Assembly: GCA_000961695.1 (NCBI GenBank)
Contig: LADW01000031.1
Coordinates: 1-64,000, forward strand
From: Hyphomonadaceae bacterium BRH_c29
Lineage (GTDB): Bacteria; Pseudomonadota; Alphaproteobacteria; Caulobacterales; Hyphomonadaceae
Direction: 5' to 3'
DNA: 64,000 nucleotides
This document shows, one piece after another, positions 1-12,422 of this stretch. The position numbers were made by a program, and so were the translations under genes. How positions within the stretch are numbered: position 1 is the stretch's first letter; the number at the start of each line of letters is the position of its first letter. The notes under the pieces were generated by a model that was not told the origin of the DNA, did not search any database, and was given only the letters and a program-made list of their open reading frames with translations.

Positions 1-771
1 GCGGTAACCGGCGGCGCGGGCGGCGTTCAGCCGGGCGGCGGCCTCCGGCGTCACGCGGCGCCATTCCTCATGCAGACGGTTTTCTTCCAGCTGTTTTTCT
101 TCCAACGGCTTGAAAGTGCCGAGGCCGACATGGAGGCGCACGGTCTCGCGCGCCAGCCCAGCTGCCTCGCACTCTGACAGGAGGCGCGGCGTGAAATGCA
201 GGCCCGCTGTGGGCGCTGCGACGGAGGCGGCATCTTCGCCGGCGAATTTCGTCTGATAGGTTTCCCTGTCTTTCGCGTCAGCCGGGCGGCGGCGCGCGAT
301 ATAGGGCGGCAACGGCATGGCGCCGTGCTGATCCAGCGCGCTGAGCAGCGCATCGCCCTCAAGCGAAAAGCGCAGGCCAATCTCGCCGCCATCATAATGG
401 CCTGTGATCTCTGCCGTGAAGCCGTCGGCGAAGGTGATCGTGTCACCGTCCTTCAGGCGCCGTCCCGGACGGGCGAGCGCGCGCCAGCTGCGGCCATCCA
501 CACGCTCTGTCAGGTTCACGTCGCAGGTGACGTCCTGCCCGATCTCGTCGCGGGCCGGGCGCACGCCCTTGAGGGCTGCCGGCAGGACGCGCGTATCGTT
601 GAAGACGAGCACATCGCCCGCAGTCAGATAGCGCGGCAGGTCGCGCACGTTGGCATCCTCCAGCCGGCCATCGCCGTGCACGACCAGAAGACGCGAGGCA
701 TCCTGCGGCTCAGCCGGGCGCAGCGCGATCAGGCGCTCGGGCAGATCAAACTGGAATTGCGTCAGGTCCAT
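1..771 (-). CDS. queA: S-adenosylmethionine:tRNA ribosyltransferase-isomerase QueA (3' part missing)
   Basis: QueA transfers and isomerises the ribosyl group of SAM onto 7-aminomethyl-7-deazaguanine in tRNA, giving epoxyqueuosine (known for the family). The visible 257 codons read MDLTQFQFDLPERLIALRP, then the family blocks FNDTRVLPA, PPYIARRRP, TAGLHFT and HVGLGTFKPL. The family is usually about 350 residues, so roughly the last quarter lies beyond the left edge. The start is the ATG at 771, where the conserved N terminus begins. The gene follows the cyclophilin gene by 54 nt on the same strand, and the order gyrA-coaD-PPIase-queA is common in alphaproteobacteria. Identity is very secure; completeness cannot be judged. 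Confidence 0.95.
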   Translation of the reverse strand, partial: MDLTQFQFDLPERLIALRPAEPQDASRLLVVHGDGRLEDANVRDLPRYLTAGDVLVFNDTRVLPAALKGVRPARDEIGQDVTCDVNLTERVDGRSWRALARPGRRLKDGDTITFADGFTAEITGHYDGGEIGLRFSLEGDALLSALDQHGAMPLPPYIARRRPADAKDRETYQTKFAGEDAASVAAPTAGLHFTPRLLSECEAAGLARETVRLHVGLGTFKPLEEKQLEENRLHEEWRRVTPEAAARLNAARAAGYR

Positions 772-825
772 GGGGCGCCCGTCTCGCAGAAACGGGCGGG
801 CCGCGCAACTCGGCGGCCGCAGGCC

Positions 826-1737
826 CTATTTGTCGACAACCGCCGGAACAGATGGCAACGAACAGACATCGATGTCGTCCTTGTCGGCGATACCGGCGCG
901 GAAGATCGGTCCGTCGGTGCGTTCAACCCAGACGTCCGGACGCTCAGCCGTAGGCAAATCCGCCGCGACCTTGGCCGATTTCAGGATATCCGGATTATCG
1001 ACATGACCGTCGCGTGCGTCCGGCCCATGCTTGATGGCCATCACGACATCCACACCCGACACGACCCGGCCCCAGGCCGTGTACTTGCGGTCCAGATGCT
1101 CGGCCTGCCCCCGCATCAGGAAGAACTGAGAATTGGCCGAATTCGGATCGTCGGTCCGCGCCGTGGACACGATGCCCTTGCAGTGCGGAACGTAGCTCTC
1201 GACCATGTTGTCGACCGACATCTCGGCAAAGAAGCTTGCCTGCGTGCCGATGGGAAAGCCGCGGATATAGCCGAAGTGCGCCGTGTCCTCCGGACCGATT
1301 GTGGCTTCCAGCGGCATCTCCACCGGATCACGGCGGAAGGTGAATTCGCCTTCGATGTCCGGCAGGCCGGACTCGCGGCCCTTCAGGGCGAAGATGTCGC
1401 CACCCTGCGCCATGAACGTGTCCATCACCCGGTGGAAATCGGTGCCGTCATAATCGCCGGAGCGGATTATGGCGGCGAACTGGGCATAGTGTTTCGGCGC
1501 GATCTCAGGAAAGGCCTCAATCAGGATCCGGCCTTTGGTCGTGTCGAAGATGAAGAGGTTTTCCGGGTTCACCTGACGCCAGTTGGCCGGGTCAGCCTTG
1601 GCATCCGCGACCGTCACTGCCGGTGGGGCGGCAGCTTCGGTCGTGTCTGTGTCTTCTGCGGCCATGGCCGTCAGGGACAGGACCAGGGCAGATGCAGCCA
1701 TAGCCAGGGGCGCAAATTTCAGAGGGGCCAGCTTCAT
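826..1737 (-). CDS. Exported cyclophilin-type peptidyl-prolyl cis-trans isomerase
   Basis: Catalyses proline cis/trans isomerisation, probably in the periplasm. The 303-residue product starts MKLAPLKFAPLAMAASAL, a typical Sec signal peptide ending near AMA-AED. The cyclophilin fold follows at about residues 55-235, with FHRV, AQGGD, SQFF and GRVVSG blocks of the active site. After the domain there is a tail of about 60 residues without a recognised motif. An in-frame upstream ATG at 1803 would add 22 residues before the signal sequence, but the ATG at 1737 is preceded by GGAGA at a normal distance and was chosen. Downstream neighbour is queA, upstream is coaD (112 nt). Its physiological substrate cannot be told from sequence. 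Confidence 0.9.
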   Translation of the reverse strand: MKLAPLKFAPLAMAASALVLSLTAMAAEDTDTTEAAAPPAVTVADAKADPANWRQVNPENLFIFDTTKGRILIEAFPEIAPKHYAQFAAIIRSGDYDGTDFHRVMDTFMAQGGDIFALKGRESGLPDIEGEFTFRRDPVEMPLEATIGPEDTAHFGYIRGFPIGTQASFFAEMSVDNMVESYVPHCKGIVSTARTDDPNSANSQFFLMRGQAEHLDRKYTAWGRVVSGVDVVMAIKHGPDARDGHVDNPDILKSAKVAADLPTAERPDVWVERTDGPIFRAGIADKDDIDVCSLPSVPAVVDK

Positions 1738-1849
1738 GATAGGCAACGTCTCCATCCGGCACCGGGACGGCGCCTTTGTGATGAGAGCAATGTCAGCCAT
1801 CATCCGTGAGGTTTCAACGTTTTGAGACAGTTGATCCGTCGCGGACCGA

Positions 1850-2347
1850 TTACTTCCCGTATTTGGCGAGCAGGGCGCGTTTCACATCCGGGGTGACGAA
1901 AGGCGTAATATCGCCGCCGAGGCTGGCGATTTCCTTCACGAGGCGCGAAGCAACGGCCTGGTGGCGGACGTCGGCCATGAGGAACACGGTCTCGATGTCC
2001 GGATTGAGCTGTTCGTTCATCGCCGTCATCTGGAACTCGTATTCGAAGTCCTGAACCGCGCGCAGGCCGCGCACGATGAAATGCGCTTCGCACGCCTCGG
2101 CGAACTTCATGAGCAGGCCATGCATCGGCATGACCTTGATTTCGGCGAGCCCTGGCCCGTTCATCTTGTCACATTCGGAGCGCACCATTACGACGCGTTC
2201 CTGCAATGAAAACAAGGGCTTTTTGGCCTCGTTGATGGCCACACCGATGATCAGCGTGTCCACCAGCTTCCGGGCCCGGCCAATGATGTCGATATGGCCA
2301 TTGGTGGGAGGATCGAACGTTCCCGGATACAGTCCTACGCGGTGCAT
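1850..2347 (-). CDS. coaD: Phosphopantetheine adenylyltransferase CoaD
   Basis: Transfers AMP from ATP to 4'-phosphopantetheine, the penultimate step of coenzyme A synthesis. The 165-residue length is normal for the family. The nucleotidyltransferase signature is complete: YPGTFDPPTNGH at residues 7-18 carries the (T/H)xGH motif at 15-18, and ASRLVKEIASLGGD near the C terminus corresponds to the second conserved block. Lies 40 nt downstream of gyrA on the same strand, so it may be co-transcribed with it. Confidence 0.97.
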   Translation of the reverse strand: MHRVGLYPGTFDPPTNGHIDIIGRARKLVDTLIIGVAINEAKKPLFSLQERVVMVRSECDKMNGPGLAEIKVMPMHGLLMKFAEACEAHFIVRGLRAVQDFEYEFQMTAMNEQLNPDIETVFLMADVRHQAVASRLVKEIASLGGDITPFVTPDVKRALLAKYGK

Positions 2348-2387
2348 ACTGGCCCTCCCGGCCCTTTAATCATTACAGAAGCAGCGA

Positions 2388-5183
2388 TTATGCCTCGCCG
2401 CTCCCCTCTTCCATAGCGGTTTCAGCGTCTTCCACAAGGCGGGCGACCGAAACAACGCGTTCGCCTTCCGCCGTGCGGAGGACCCAGACACCGCCGGTCG
2501 AACGTCCGGCAATGCGGATCTGATCCACCGGAGTCCGGATCAGCTGGCCGGCATCGGTGACCAGCATGACCTGATCGCCATCGTCGACCGGGAAGGATTG
2601 GGCCACTTTCTTGACCGGGCCTTTTTTCTTGTCACGGCCCCAGATGTTCTGGGCGACGAGGCCTTTGCCCCCGCGACCGGTGACCCGGTAGTCGAATGCG
2701 GACGAGCGCTTGCCCATGCCGTCATCGGCGATGGTGAGGATGAATTCCTCAGCGGCGCCAAGCTCGGCCAGGCGTTCCGGCGAAAGCACGGCTTCGCCGA
2801 CAGCATCATCTTCATCCTCGTCGACAGAGATTTCCTCTTCCTCGCCCGTGGCCGCCCGGCGCATGGCCGCAGCATGCTTCATGTAGCCGCGCGCCTCTTC
2901 CGAGGTGGCGTCGACATGGCGCAGGATGCCCATGGAAATGACTTCATCCTCTTTCGCCAGACGGATGCCGCGCACGCCGGTCGAGTTGCGGCCAGCAAAG
3001 ACGCGCACATCGGTGACCTGGAAGCGGATACACTGGCCGAGCGCCGTCGTCAGCAGGATGTCGTCCCGATCGGAACACATCTTCACGCTGACAATACTGT
3101 CGGAGGCATCGTCTTCCAGCTTCATGGCGATCTTGCCATTGCGGTTGACGCGAATGAATTCCGACAGCTTGTTGCGCCGCACATTCCCCGTCTTCGTGGC
3201 GAACATGACGTCCAGCTCGTTGCGGGACTCTTCATCGTCCGGCAGCGGCATGACGCTTTCGATCCGCTCATCAGCCGCCAGCGGGAAGATATTGACCAGC
3301 GCCTTGCCGCGCGAGGTCGGCCCGCCGACTGGCAGGCGCCACACTTTTTCCTTGTAGACCATGCCAGCCGACGAGAAGAACAGAACTTCCGTATGCGTCG
3401 TGGCGGAGAACAGCTCGACCACGAAATCGTCTTCCTTCATCGACACGCCCGCACGGCCTTTGCCGCCGCGATGCTGTGTGCGATAGGTCGAAAGCGGCGT
3501 CCGCTTGACGTAGCCGCCATGCGTGACGGTCACGACCATGTCTTCAACCTCGATGAGGTCTTCGTCTTCCATGTCGATGCCACCGGCCGTGAATTCGGAG
3601 CGGCGCGGCACAGCGAACTTGTCTTTCACATCCTTCAGCTCGCCCTTGATTATGTCGCTGATGCGATCACTGGAGCGGAGGATGTCGAGATAGTCGGCGA
3701 TCTTTTCCGACAGGCCTTTGGCTTCGTTGCCGATCTCGTCACGACCGAGGCCGGTGAGGCGGGACAGTTGAAGCGCGAGGATCGAACGGGCTTGCTCGTC
3801 GGACAGGTAGATCGTGTCACCGTCGCCCTTGCGGGTGCGGCGGTCTGCAATCAGGTCCAGCAGCGGCCCCATATCCATGATCGGCCAGGCTTTGGCGAGC
3901 AGTTGCTCACGGGCCGTGTTCGGATCTGGCGAGTGCCGGATGATGCGGATGACTTCGTCAATATTGGCGACAGCCATGGCGAGGCCGACGAGAACGTGGG
4001 CCCGGTCGCGCGCCTTGTTGAGGTCATGCTTGGTGCGGCGGACAACGACTTGTTTCCGGAAGGCGATGAAGCAATCGAGCACCTTGCGGAGGTTCATCAA
4101 TTCCGGGCGGCCGCCATTCAGCGCCAGCATGTTGACCGGGAAAGAGTTCTGCATCTGACTGAAGCGATAGAGCTGGTTCAGCACCACGTCGGCGCTGGCA
4201 TCCTTCTTCACTTCGATCACTACACGGATGCCGTTGCGGTCAGATTCGTCACGCAGATCGGCAATGCCCTCGACGCGCTTCTCGCGCACGAGCTCGGCGA
4301 TCTTGGTGATCATCGCAGCCTTGTTCACCTGATAGGGAATCTCGGTAACGATGATGGCCTGGCGGCCATTGCGGGCCTCTTCGATGTCCGTCTTCGAACG
4401 GATGATGACGCTACCGCGACCGGTCAGGAGGGCCTTGCGGGAGCCAGACATGCCCATGATGAGGCCGCCGGTGGGAAAGTCTGGCCCCGGAACGATTTCG
4501 CAAAGCGCTTCATCGTCGACGTCCGGATTATCCATGACTTCGATCGTGGCGTCGATGATCTCGCCCAGATTGTGCGGCGGGATGTTCGTCGCCATGCCGA
4601 CCGCGATGCCGCCGCCGCCATTGACCAGAAGGTTCGGGAACTGGGCCGGCAGGACGACAGGCTCTTTCTGCGAGCCGTCATACGTGTCCTGGAAGTCGAC
4701 CGTGTCCTTGTCGATATCGGCCAGCAGGTAGGTCGCCTGCTTGGTCATGCGGCTTTCGGTATAACGCATGGCAGCCGGCGGATCATTGTCGATCGAACCA
4801 AAGTTGCCCTGGCCGTCGACCAGCGTCAGGCCCATTGAGAAAGGCTGCGCCATCCGCACCAGCGCGTCATAGATCGCGCTGTCGCCGTGCGGGTGGAAGT
4901 TACCCATCACGGCGCCGACGATGTTGGCCGATTTCTTGTAGGGCTTGTCCGGCGTGTTGCCGCCCACGTTCATGGCGTAGAGGATGCGCCGGTGCACCGG
5001 TTTCAGACCGTCGCGCACATCTGGCAGCGCCCGGCTGACGATGACGCTCATCGCATAGTCAAGGTAAGAGCTTCTCAGCTCGGATTCGATGGAAATGGCT
5101 TCAATTCCATCCGGCAGGCCTGCGCCACCACCACCGTTCTCGGGGGTTTCCGGATCGTCCGGAGGGGTCGTCTGGTCACTCAT
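2388..5183 (-). CDS. gyrA: DNA gyrase subunit A
   Basis: Breakage-reunion subunit of DNA gyrase, which introduces negative supercoils. The 931-residue product carries the catalytic Tyr141 in AAMRYTES. The quinolone-resistance region [17 protein letters not shown] has Ser102 and Asp106, equivalent to E. coli Ser83 and Asp87, so the classical resistance changes are absent. The GyrA box in the C-terminal wheel domain is QHRGGKG. The C-terminal domain contains an insertion of several dozen residues including a run of acidic residues ([14 protein letters not shown]), which makes the protein longer than E. coli GyrA; such insertions occur in alphaproteobacterial GyrA. The start ATG at 5183 gives the usual short acidic/Gly-rich leader before the conserved domain. 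Confidence 0.98.
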   Translation of the reverse strand: MSDQTTPPDDPETPENGGGGAGLPDGIEAISIESELRSSYLDYAMSVIVSRALPDVRDGLKPVHRRILYAMNVGGNTPDKPYKKSANIVGAVMGNFHPHGDSAIYDALVRMAQPFSMGLTLVDGQGNFGSIDNDPPAAMRYTESRMTKQATYLLADIDKDTVDFQDTYDGSQKEPVVLPAQFPNLLVNGGGGIAVGMATNIPPHNLGEIIDATIEVMDNPDVDDEALCEIVPGPDFPTGGLIMGMSGSRKALLTGRGSVIIRSKTDIEEARNGRQAIIVTEIPYQVNKAAMITKIAELVREKRVEGIADLRDESDRNGIRVVIEVKKDASADVVLNQLYRFSQMQNSFPVNMLALNGGRPELMNLRKVLDCFIAFRKQVVVRRTKHDLNKARDRAHVLVGLAMAVANIDEVIRIIRHSPDPNTAREQLLAKAWPIMDMGPLLDLIADRRTRKGDGDTIYLSDEQARSILALQLSRLTGLGRDEIGNEAKGLSEKIADYLDILRSSDRISDIIKGELKDVKDKFAVPRRSEFTAGGIDMEDEDLIEVEDMVVTVTHGGYVKRTPLSTYRTQHRGGKGRAGVSMKEDDFVVELFSATTHTEVLFFSSAGMVYKEKVWRLPVGGPTSRGKALVNIFPLAADERIESVMPLPDDEESRNELDVMFATKTGNVRRNKLSEFIRVNRNGKIAMKLEDDASDSIVSVKMCSDRDDILLTTALGQCIRFQVTDVRVFAGRNSTGVRGIRLAKEDEVISMGILRHVDATSEEARGYMKHAAAMRRAATGEEEEISVDEDEDDAVGEAVLSPERLAELGAAEEFILTIADDGMGKRSSAFDYRVTGRGGKGLVAQNIWGRDKKKGPVKKVAQSFPVDDGDQVMLVTDAGQLIRTPVDQIRIAGRSTGGVWVLRTAEGERVVSVARLVEDAETAMEEGSGEA

Positions 5184-5242
5184 GAGGAACTCGCGTCTGC
5201 TACGGAGGGCACGCGGGAATCGCGCGCCGAAATGCTGTTATT

Positions 5243-5271
5243 TGTCTAGCATTTCGGGGGCATAGAAACAA
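5243..5271 (-). promoter_or_regulatory. Candidate gyrA promoter overlapping a 10-bp inverted repeat
   Basis: On the minus strand, TTGTTT (5271-5266) and TAGACA (5248-5243) are separated by 17 nt and would start transcription about 55 nt before the gyrA ATG. The perfect inverted repeat CCGAAATGCT / AGCATTTCGG at 5227-5236 and 5248-5257 flanks the -10 element, which sits in its 11-nt spacer. This arrangement fits an operator for a regulator or a start-site hairpin. The -35 match is weak and the promoter is an inference from pattern only. Confidence 0.35.
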
Positions 5272-5691
5272 ACCGGAAAGCCCCGGAAATAGCAGCGATT
5301 CCGGGCAAAAAAAACGTTTTTACAACAAGGCTCAGGGTGTCCGGAGCGCGTCACTGCCGGGCAAAGCAAGGCGCGCTTGGGCCGGGCGTTTCGAAATATC
5401 GGTTTTGGGCGTCAAAACACACATTTTGAGGGCAAAACAACGGGTTCCGGGACGCCGGCTGCCCGGGCTGATTTTGCCAGCACCGGCCTAGCTACATTCG
5501 GGGCGCTGGGCGTAGAGGCCGCCACATCGCGCGCGCCGCCCCCCACGCAAGCGCAGCTCCCTGCCGCCTGGGCAGATGGCTCAACTGCCTGAAGGGAGCC
5601 TGATGGGCCAGCGCAACATACGCGGCCCGAAATTCAGGACAAAAACAGCAAAAAGGGTTGTGGAACGCGCTAAGGCGCTCCTGAACCTCGC
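5272..5691. other. Gene-free region between ssb and gyrA
   Basis: No convincing gene in about 420 nt. It holds A/T runs near 5310-5320, an imperfect palindromic stretch of TTTTG/CAAAA elements at about 5403-5440, and a foldable segment at 5556-5599 whose ends GCTCCCT and AGGGAGC pair (7 bp) around inner CTGCC/GGCAG pairings. Directly after ssb on the minus strand, GGAGCGC-CTTA-GCGCGTTCC followed by a short T run at about 5654-5680 may terminate ssb. A small RNA in 5450-5600 is possible but matches no family I can recognise. Confidence 0.4.
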
Positions 5692-6174
5692 CTAGAACGG
5701 AATCTCGTCGTCGAGATCGTGGCTGGCGAAGCTTTCCTGCGGGCCGCTCATCTGACGTGCGCCGCCCTGGGAATAGCCGCCGAATTCACCGCCGGACGAC
5801 CGGCTGGCGCCGCCACCTTCGTTGCGGCCATCCAGCATGGTCAGCGTCGAGTTGAAGCCGCGCAGCACGACTTCGGTCGTGTAGCGGTCCTGGCCGTCCT
5901 TGTCCTGCCACTTGCGGGTCTCAAGCTGGCCCTCGATATACAGTTTCGAGCCTTTTTTGACGTAGTTCTGAACCACGCGCACAAGGCCTTCGCTGAACAC
6001 CGCGATGCGGTGCCACTCGGTCTTTTCCTTGCGCTCGCCGGTGCTCTTGTCTTTCCAGGTTTCGGACGTCGCAAGCGAGAAGCTGGCGACCTGGCCGCCA
6101 TTCTGGAACTGGCGAACCTCAGGATCCTGCCCGACATTCCCGACGAGAATGACCTTGTTTACCGATCCTGCCAT
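5692..6174 (-). CDS. ssb: Single-stranded DNA-binding protein
   Basis: Binds single-stranded DNA during replication, recombination and repair. The 160-residue product begins [19 protein letters not shown], has the OB-fold over about the first 110 residues, a Gly/Ser-rich linker, and ends with the acidic tip LDDEIPF that recruits partner proteins. Upstream in-frame codons up to 6360 exist, but the conserved N terminus and a GGAG-type ribosome site fix the start at 6174. The gene diverges from uvrA, and two LexA boxes lie between them, as expected for SOS control of both genes in alphaproteobacteria. Confidence 0.97.
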   Translation of the reverse strand: MAGSVNKVILVGNVGQDPEVRQFQNGGQVASFSLATSETWKDKSTGERKEKTEWHRIAVFSEGLVRVVQNYVKKGSKLYIEGQLETRKWQDKDGQDRYTTEVVLRGFNSTLTMLDGRNEGGGASRSSGGEFGGYSQGGARQMSGPQESFASHDLDDEIPF

Positions 6175-6287
6175 GACTTCGCTCCGATCATTCTGCTTCC
6201 GAATCAAGCCGAGACCATATCGCCAATCCCGGCGACTGTCGCGGCCCGAGCCTGTGTATCCACAGAGGATCGCTGCGTCAAGGTCTT

Positions 6288-6302
6288 GTTCCCTGTTTGT
6301 TC
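6288..6302 (+). promoter_or_regulatory. LexA box (SOS operator), ssb side
   Basis: The sequence GTTC-CCTGTTT-GTTC matches the direct-repeat LexA operator GTTC-N7-GTTC known from alphaproteobacteria. Its place between ssb and uvrA, two classical SOS genes, strongly supports the call. Confidence 0.8.
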
Positions 6303-6367
6303 GATTTACACCCGTCTTTTCCACCTCCCCCTGCCCGACTGCATAAAACTGGCACGCCACTCGCAGA

Positions 6368-6382
6368 GTTCTTCTTTCGTTC
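6368..6382 (+). promoter_or_regulatory. LexA box (SOS operator), uvrA side
   Basis: GTTC-TTCTTTC-GTTC is a second exact GTTC-N7-GTTC match, 80 nt from the first (start to start) and about 100 nt before the uvrA start codon. Two exact matches in one 306-nt intergenic region are unlikely by chance. Confidence 0.8.
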
Positions 6383-6480
6383 TTGTGGTTATTCTAGACT
6401 CGCGCCACACATACGCACTAGCAAAAGATCCATAACTGTTTTGCAGTCGTAACGAGCAAGAAGCCCGAAAGACCTCCTTC

Positions 6481-9513
<3,033 letters not shown>

Positions 9514-9537
9514 CGCCGCTGGCCAGAGGCGTCCGCG

Positions 9538-10482
9538 CTACTGGAACTCGCCGGCCACGTCCGCTCCGATCCACTCCGGATCGGTCCGCGCGGCGAGGGC
9601 TGCGGGCCCACCGAAGACGTGCATGAGCGAGGACTGGAACAGGAGGAATGCGAGGAGGATCAACGACATCGGGATCAAGAATACCGGCGATGCGATGGCT
9701 GCCAGGACTTCTGCCTCCGAACCGCGTCCATCAAGCAGGTCCGGCACCTGAGATGACACGATGCCGAGGCCTAGCGCTGCGGCAACGACGTAGAACACGA
9801 TCACCGCCACCAGCGCGATCAGCATGAGCACAATCCAGGCGCCGAGGATCGTCCAGCCCTTGCCTTTCGTCACGCGCCAGGAGCTGGAGAAACGGATCTT
9901 CTGGTCCCGCACCGTCAGTGCCGTCGCGGCAGACAGCCGGGCGAATATCCACAAAGACAAGACCATCACGGCTGGCACGATGACGATGCCAAGCAAGACG
10001 GCAAAAATGGCGCCGTCTGAGCCAAGCGCGAGACCAATTACGACCGGGATGAGAATGGCAATGGCAAACGCGAAATACATGGCGAACAGGAGCGCCATCC
10101 AGATCAGCCCAACAACGAAGATACGCCCCTCATCGGCCCCGATGCGCAGGCGAAATCCGTCTCCGCGCATGTAGCGGCGCTGGCTCGCGCCCTCGAACAT
10201 GACCCAGACGAGTACGGTGAGCGGCAGCATCAGCATGCCCTTCAGCGATGTCGCTGCAGACACCCTGCTGATGTCTTCGGCGTAGGCGTCAAAGTCACCG
10301 CCGCTGGCAAACATCTCGATATAGGTCTCGTAGAGTGGCCATTGCAGCCAGACCGAAAAGCCCTGCACCAGGCAGCTGATCAGCGCATATCCCAGCGCGA
10401 ACTTCCAGATAAAGCCGGCTGGCCCACCCGTTTTGGAAAAATGGGATATGGCATTGCCGAAGTCGAATGAGATCGGGTTCAT
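9538..10482 (-). CDS. Polytopic membrane protein, member of a local three-gene family
   Basis: Function unknown. The 314-residue product has about six hydrophobic segments. It resembles the next gene (10494-11471): both carry a QRRY(M/I)R block followed by an acidic E/DE(G/V)R segment after the second or third helix, a (S/A)W-VTKGKGW / SRNRFW type stretch, and a C-terminal LMHV-PAA-AAR-DP motif. The arrangement recalls large alphaproteobacterial families of uncharacterised inner-membrane proteins related to GPDPase membrane domains, but that link is tentative. The ATG at 10482 lies 11 nt after the upstream gene ends, so the two are probably co-transcribed. Confidence 0.8.
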   Translation of the reverse strand: MNPISFDFGNAISHFSKTGGPAGFIWKFALGYALISCLVQGFSVWLQWPLYETYIEMFASGGDFDAYAEDISRVSAATSLKGMLMLPLTVLVWVMFEGASQRRYMRGDGFRLRIGADEGRIFVVGLIWMALLFAMYFAFAIAILIPVVIGLALGSDGAIFAVLLGIVIVPAVMVLSLWIFARLSAATALTVRDQKIRFSSSWRVTKGKGWTILGAWIVLMLIALVAVIVFYVVAAALGLGIVSSQVPDLLDGRGSEAEVLAAIASPVFLIPMSLILLAFLLFQSSLMHVFGGPAALAARTDPEWIGADVAGEFQ

Positions 10483-10493
10483 GGCTCTGTTTC

Positions 10494-11471
10494 CTATTCG
10501 AAGTCTTTGACCCGGAGGGCGTCGTCGATGCTGCCGCGCGGATCGTGCCGGGCGGCAAAGGCGGCGGGGGCATGCACCACATGCATCAAAAGACCCGACA
10601 GGGACAAACGCACGAACATATAGACAAGCATTGAGATCATGACCGCGGGTGTGAACAGCGCGCGCAGGTCGGGCATGTCATCCTGCGTGACAATATTCAT
10701 GTTCATCATGGCTGGCATGAGGATCATTTGCGCAAGGCTCGAAACGAGCCCGATGGCCATACCACCCACAAGGGCGATGATCAGGTAAGCCCCGAGGATG
10801 GGCCAGAACCGGTTTCGGGAAACGATCCAGGCATCGCCGAACGCCACCTTCTCCTCTTTCACCGTCATGGCGAAGACAGGCGAAAAGCGGGTCGCCAAAA
10901 AAACCAACAAAGGGAACGTCACCAGCATGGCCAGCATGACATAACCAACGCGGCCAAACATGGCCCTGACGAACTGGTCTTCCGTGATCGTGCCGTCATA
11001 GAAGTCTGTGACACTGCCGAAGACCGGCCACATGATCAGCAACGGAATGAGGCTGAAGGCCCATTGCGCGGCGTACCAGACGAAGCCGGTTCCCATCATG
11101 CGCACTTCATCCGGACCGAAACCGAGGGAGAAGTCCTCGTCGCGGATATAGCGGCGCTGGGTGGCCGTTGTGAACATTGCCCAGACGACCCAGCTGGCCA
11201 GCGTGCCTAGCACGATCCACGGCGTGAAGGTTGCTAACGCGCGGGCCATGGCTCCGAAGATCACAGAAGGATCATCCGTTCCGGACGCCTCAAGCTGGGT
11301 CATGGTGTCGACAAAGCTGAACATGGCGTCTTTGGCGAAGAAAATGAACAGGCCCGTCAGCGCCGTTCCGACCACGCCAAAGGCCAGCGTGTACTTCCAG
11401 ATGAATGATCGCGCATGCGCTGCGCGAAAGGGGAACATCAAGGCCCCGTCAAACGTAAAGTTCTTGGCCAT
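10494..11471 (-). CDS. Polytopic membrane protein, paralogue of neighbour
   Basis: Function unknown. The 325-residue product starts MAKNFTFDGALMFPFRAAHARSFIWKY and has about six membrane segments. Shared features with the 9538-10482 product are the FIWK(Y/F) element before the first helix, TQRRYIRDEDFSLGFGPDEVR between helices, and the ending LLMHVVHAPAAFAARHDP. The conserved charged loop and C-terminal motif suggest a common role, perhaps in binding a shared partner, but nothing in the sequence names a substrate. It is followed after 11 nt by its paralogue. Confidence 0.8.
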   Translation of the reverse strand: MAKNFTFDGALMFPFRAAHARSFIWKYTLAFGVVGTALTGLFIFFAKDAMFSFVDTMTQLEASGTDDPSVIFGAMARALATFTPWIVLGTLASWVVWAMFTTATQRRYIRDEDFSLGFGPDEVRMMGTGFVWYAAQWAFSLIPLLIMWPVFGSVTDFYDGTITEDQFVRAMFGRVGYVMLAMLVTFPLLVFLATRFSPVFAMTVKEEKVAFGDAWIVSRNRFWPILGAYLIIALVGGMAIGLVSSLAQMILMPAMMNMNIVTQDDMPDLRALFTPAVMISMLVYMFVRLSLSGLLMHVVHAPAAFAARHDPRGSIDDALRVKDFE

Positions 11472-11525
11472 TCTGCGTCCCTCTGTTCGTCCCGCTGGGC
11501 TGCAGACTAAGCCAGTTTGACGCGC

Positions 11526-12344
11526 TTAGGCAACGTCTACGGCGGGATGGGTGGCCTCCAGGGCGGCCACGGAGAGGCCATGCCCGGCCAGGATAAATGG
11601 CGCCTGCAGGGCGAGCCCCGTCATGCCTGTCACAAACAGCGAAACCTCTCCCTGCCCCATGACCTGAACAAGGCCAAAATTGAGCGCGTAGCCAACAAGG
11701 AACGGCAGCACGTGGGTGACAAGGCTCGCCATGCCGAAGCGCAGGACATCACCCTTGGTCCAGCGCCAGGTTCGGAACACCATCACGTGCCCGGTCTTCA
11801 CGGTTGCCGCGCCAGTCAGCAGCAGGCGCAGGGCCAGGAAGGCCAGCCCGCCAAGGCCCGTCGCGTACACCAAAGCCAGCGCCCAGCCATAGGGCGTCGT
11901 CATGATCGCGGAGAGGGCTGGCTGAATCTGCTGGTCTGCGCCTTCGGCTGCCAGATCGACCAGACCGGACAGCTGCAGCATCACCACGCCGAAGACACCG
12001 ACGAAGAAGAAGATGAAAAAGCTGATGAAGAAGAAGGCCAGATAGATCGCGAGATTCATGTGCATCAGCGCCATGAACGCGCCTTTCGCGCCGGGGATCA
12101 TCGCCCGGTAGATCATCAGTGAGGCCTGTACGCCTGCCAGGAACAGGAGGACCAGCGCCGCCAGGGTCAGCATCGTGCCGCCTATGCCAGTGCTCAGCGC
12201 CCATTTGTAAAACCCGCCCGCCAGCGCCAGCAGGGCCAGCCAGGGCGCTGCAGGGAGGGCCGTCTTCGCCGCCAGCCGCCAGGCCTGAGCGACCAGGTTC
12301 GGAACAGAGGGCGATACGGCCGGAAGTGAAGCATTGGAATCCAT
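11526..12344 (-). CDS. Polytopic membrane protein, distant member of the same local family
   Basis: The 272-residue product starts [22 protein letters not shown] and has about six hydrophobic segments, one of them very Phe-rich ([14 protein letters not shown]). [14 protein letters not shown] stretch corresponds to the SWRVTKGKGW block of the first paralogue, while the QRRY and PAA-AAR-DP motifs are not clearly kept. An open frame continues upstream to 13388, but that part is only antisense to trmFO; the ATG at 12344 has AAGGAA upstream and starts just outside trmFO. The gene diverges from trmFO with 78 nt between them. Confidence 0.75.
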   Translation of the reverse strand: MDSNASLPAVSPSVPNLVAQAWRLAAKTALPAAPWLALLALAGGFYKWALSTGIGGTMLTLAALVLLFLAGVQASLMIYRAMIPGAKGAFMALMHMNLAIYLAFFFISFFIFFFVGVFGVVMLQLSGLVDLAAEGADQQIQPALSAIMTTPYGWALALVYATGLGGLAFLALRLLLTGAATVKTGHVMVFRTWRWTKGDVLRFGMASLVTHVLPFLVGYALNFGLVQVMGQGEVSLFVTGMTGLALQAPFILAGHGLSVAALEATHPAVDVA

Positions 12345-12422
12345 GCAGAATTCCTTACCGCCCCCGGCCCGCGCCGCAAAGCCCGTCTTGACGGAACCGG
12401 CCGGCCTGCGCATGTCCGGGCC

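Larger units (their letters stand above)
6175..6480. other. Divergent ssb-uvrA control region
   Basis: The 306 nt between the two start codons contain two LexA boxes, listed separately, and no coding sequence. One box is nearer ssb (about 115 nt from its start codon) and one nearer uvrA (about 100 nt from its start codon), suggesting one operator per divergent promoter. No clear -10/-35 pair was assigned. Confidence 0.6.

Noticed and set aside
196-1809. Long plus-strand open frame of 537 codons
   Set aside because: It lies antisense to queA and the cyclophilin, both with clear family motifs; the product has no recognisable domain and is a GC-driven shadow.
2598-4838. Plus-strand open frame of 746 codons over gyrA
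   Set aside because: Antisense shadow of gyrA, no family motifs.
5564-5574. CCGCCTGGGCA, identical to the conserved 3' block of ZTP (pfl) riboswitches
   Set aside because: The 5' half of the riboswitch is not recognisable and no purine or folate gene follows on that strand.
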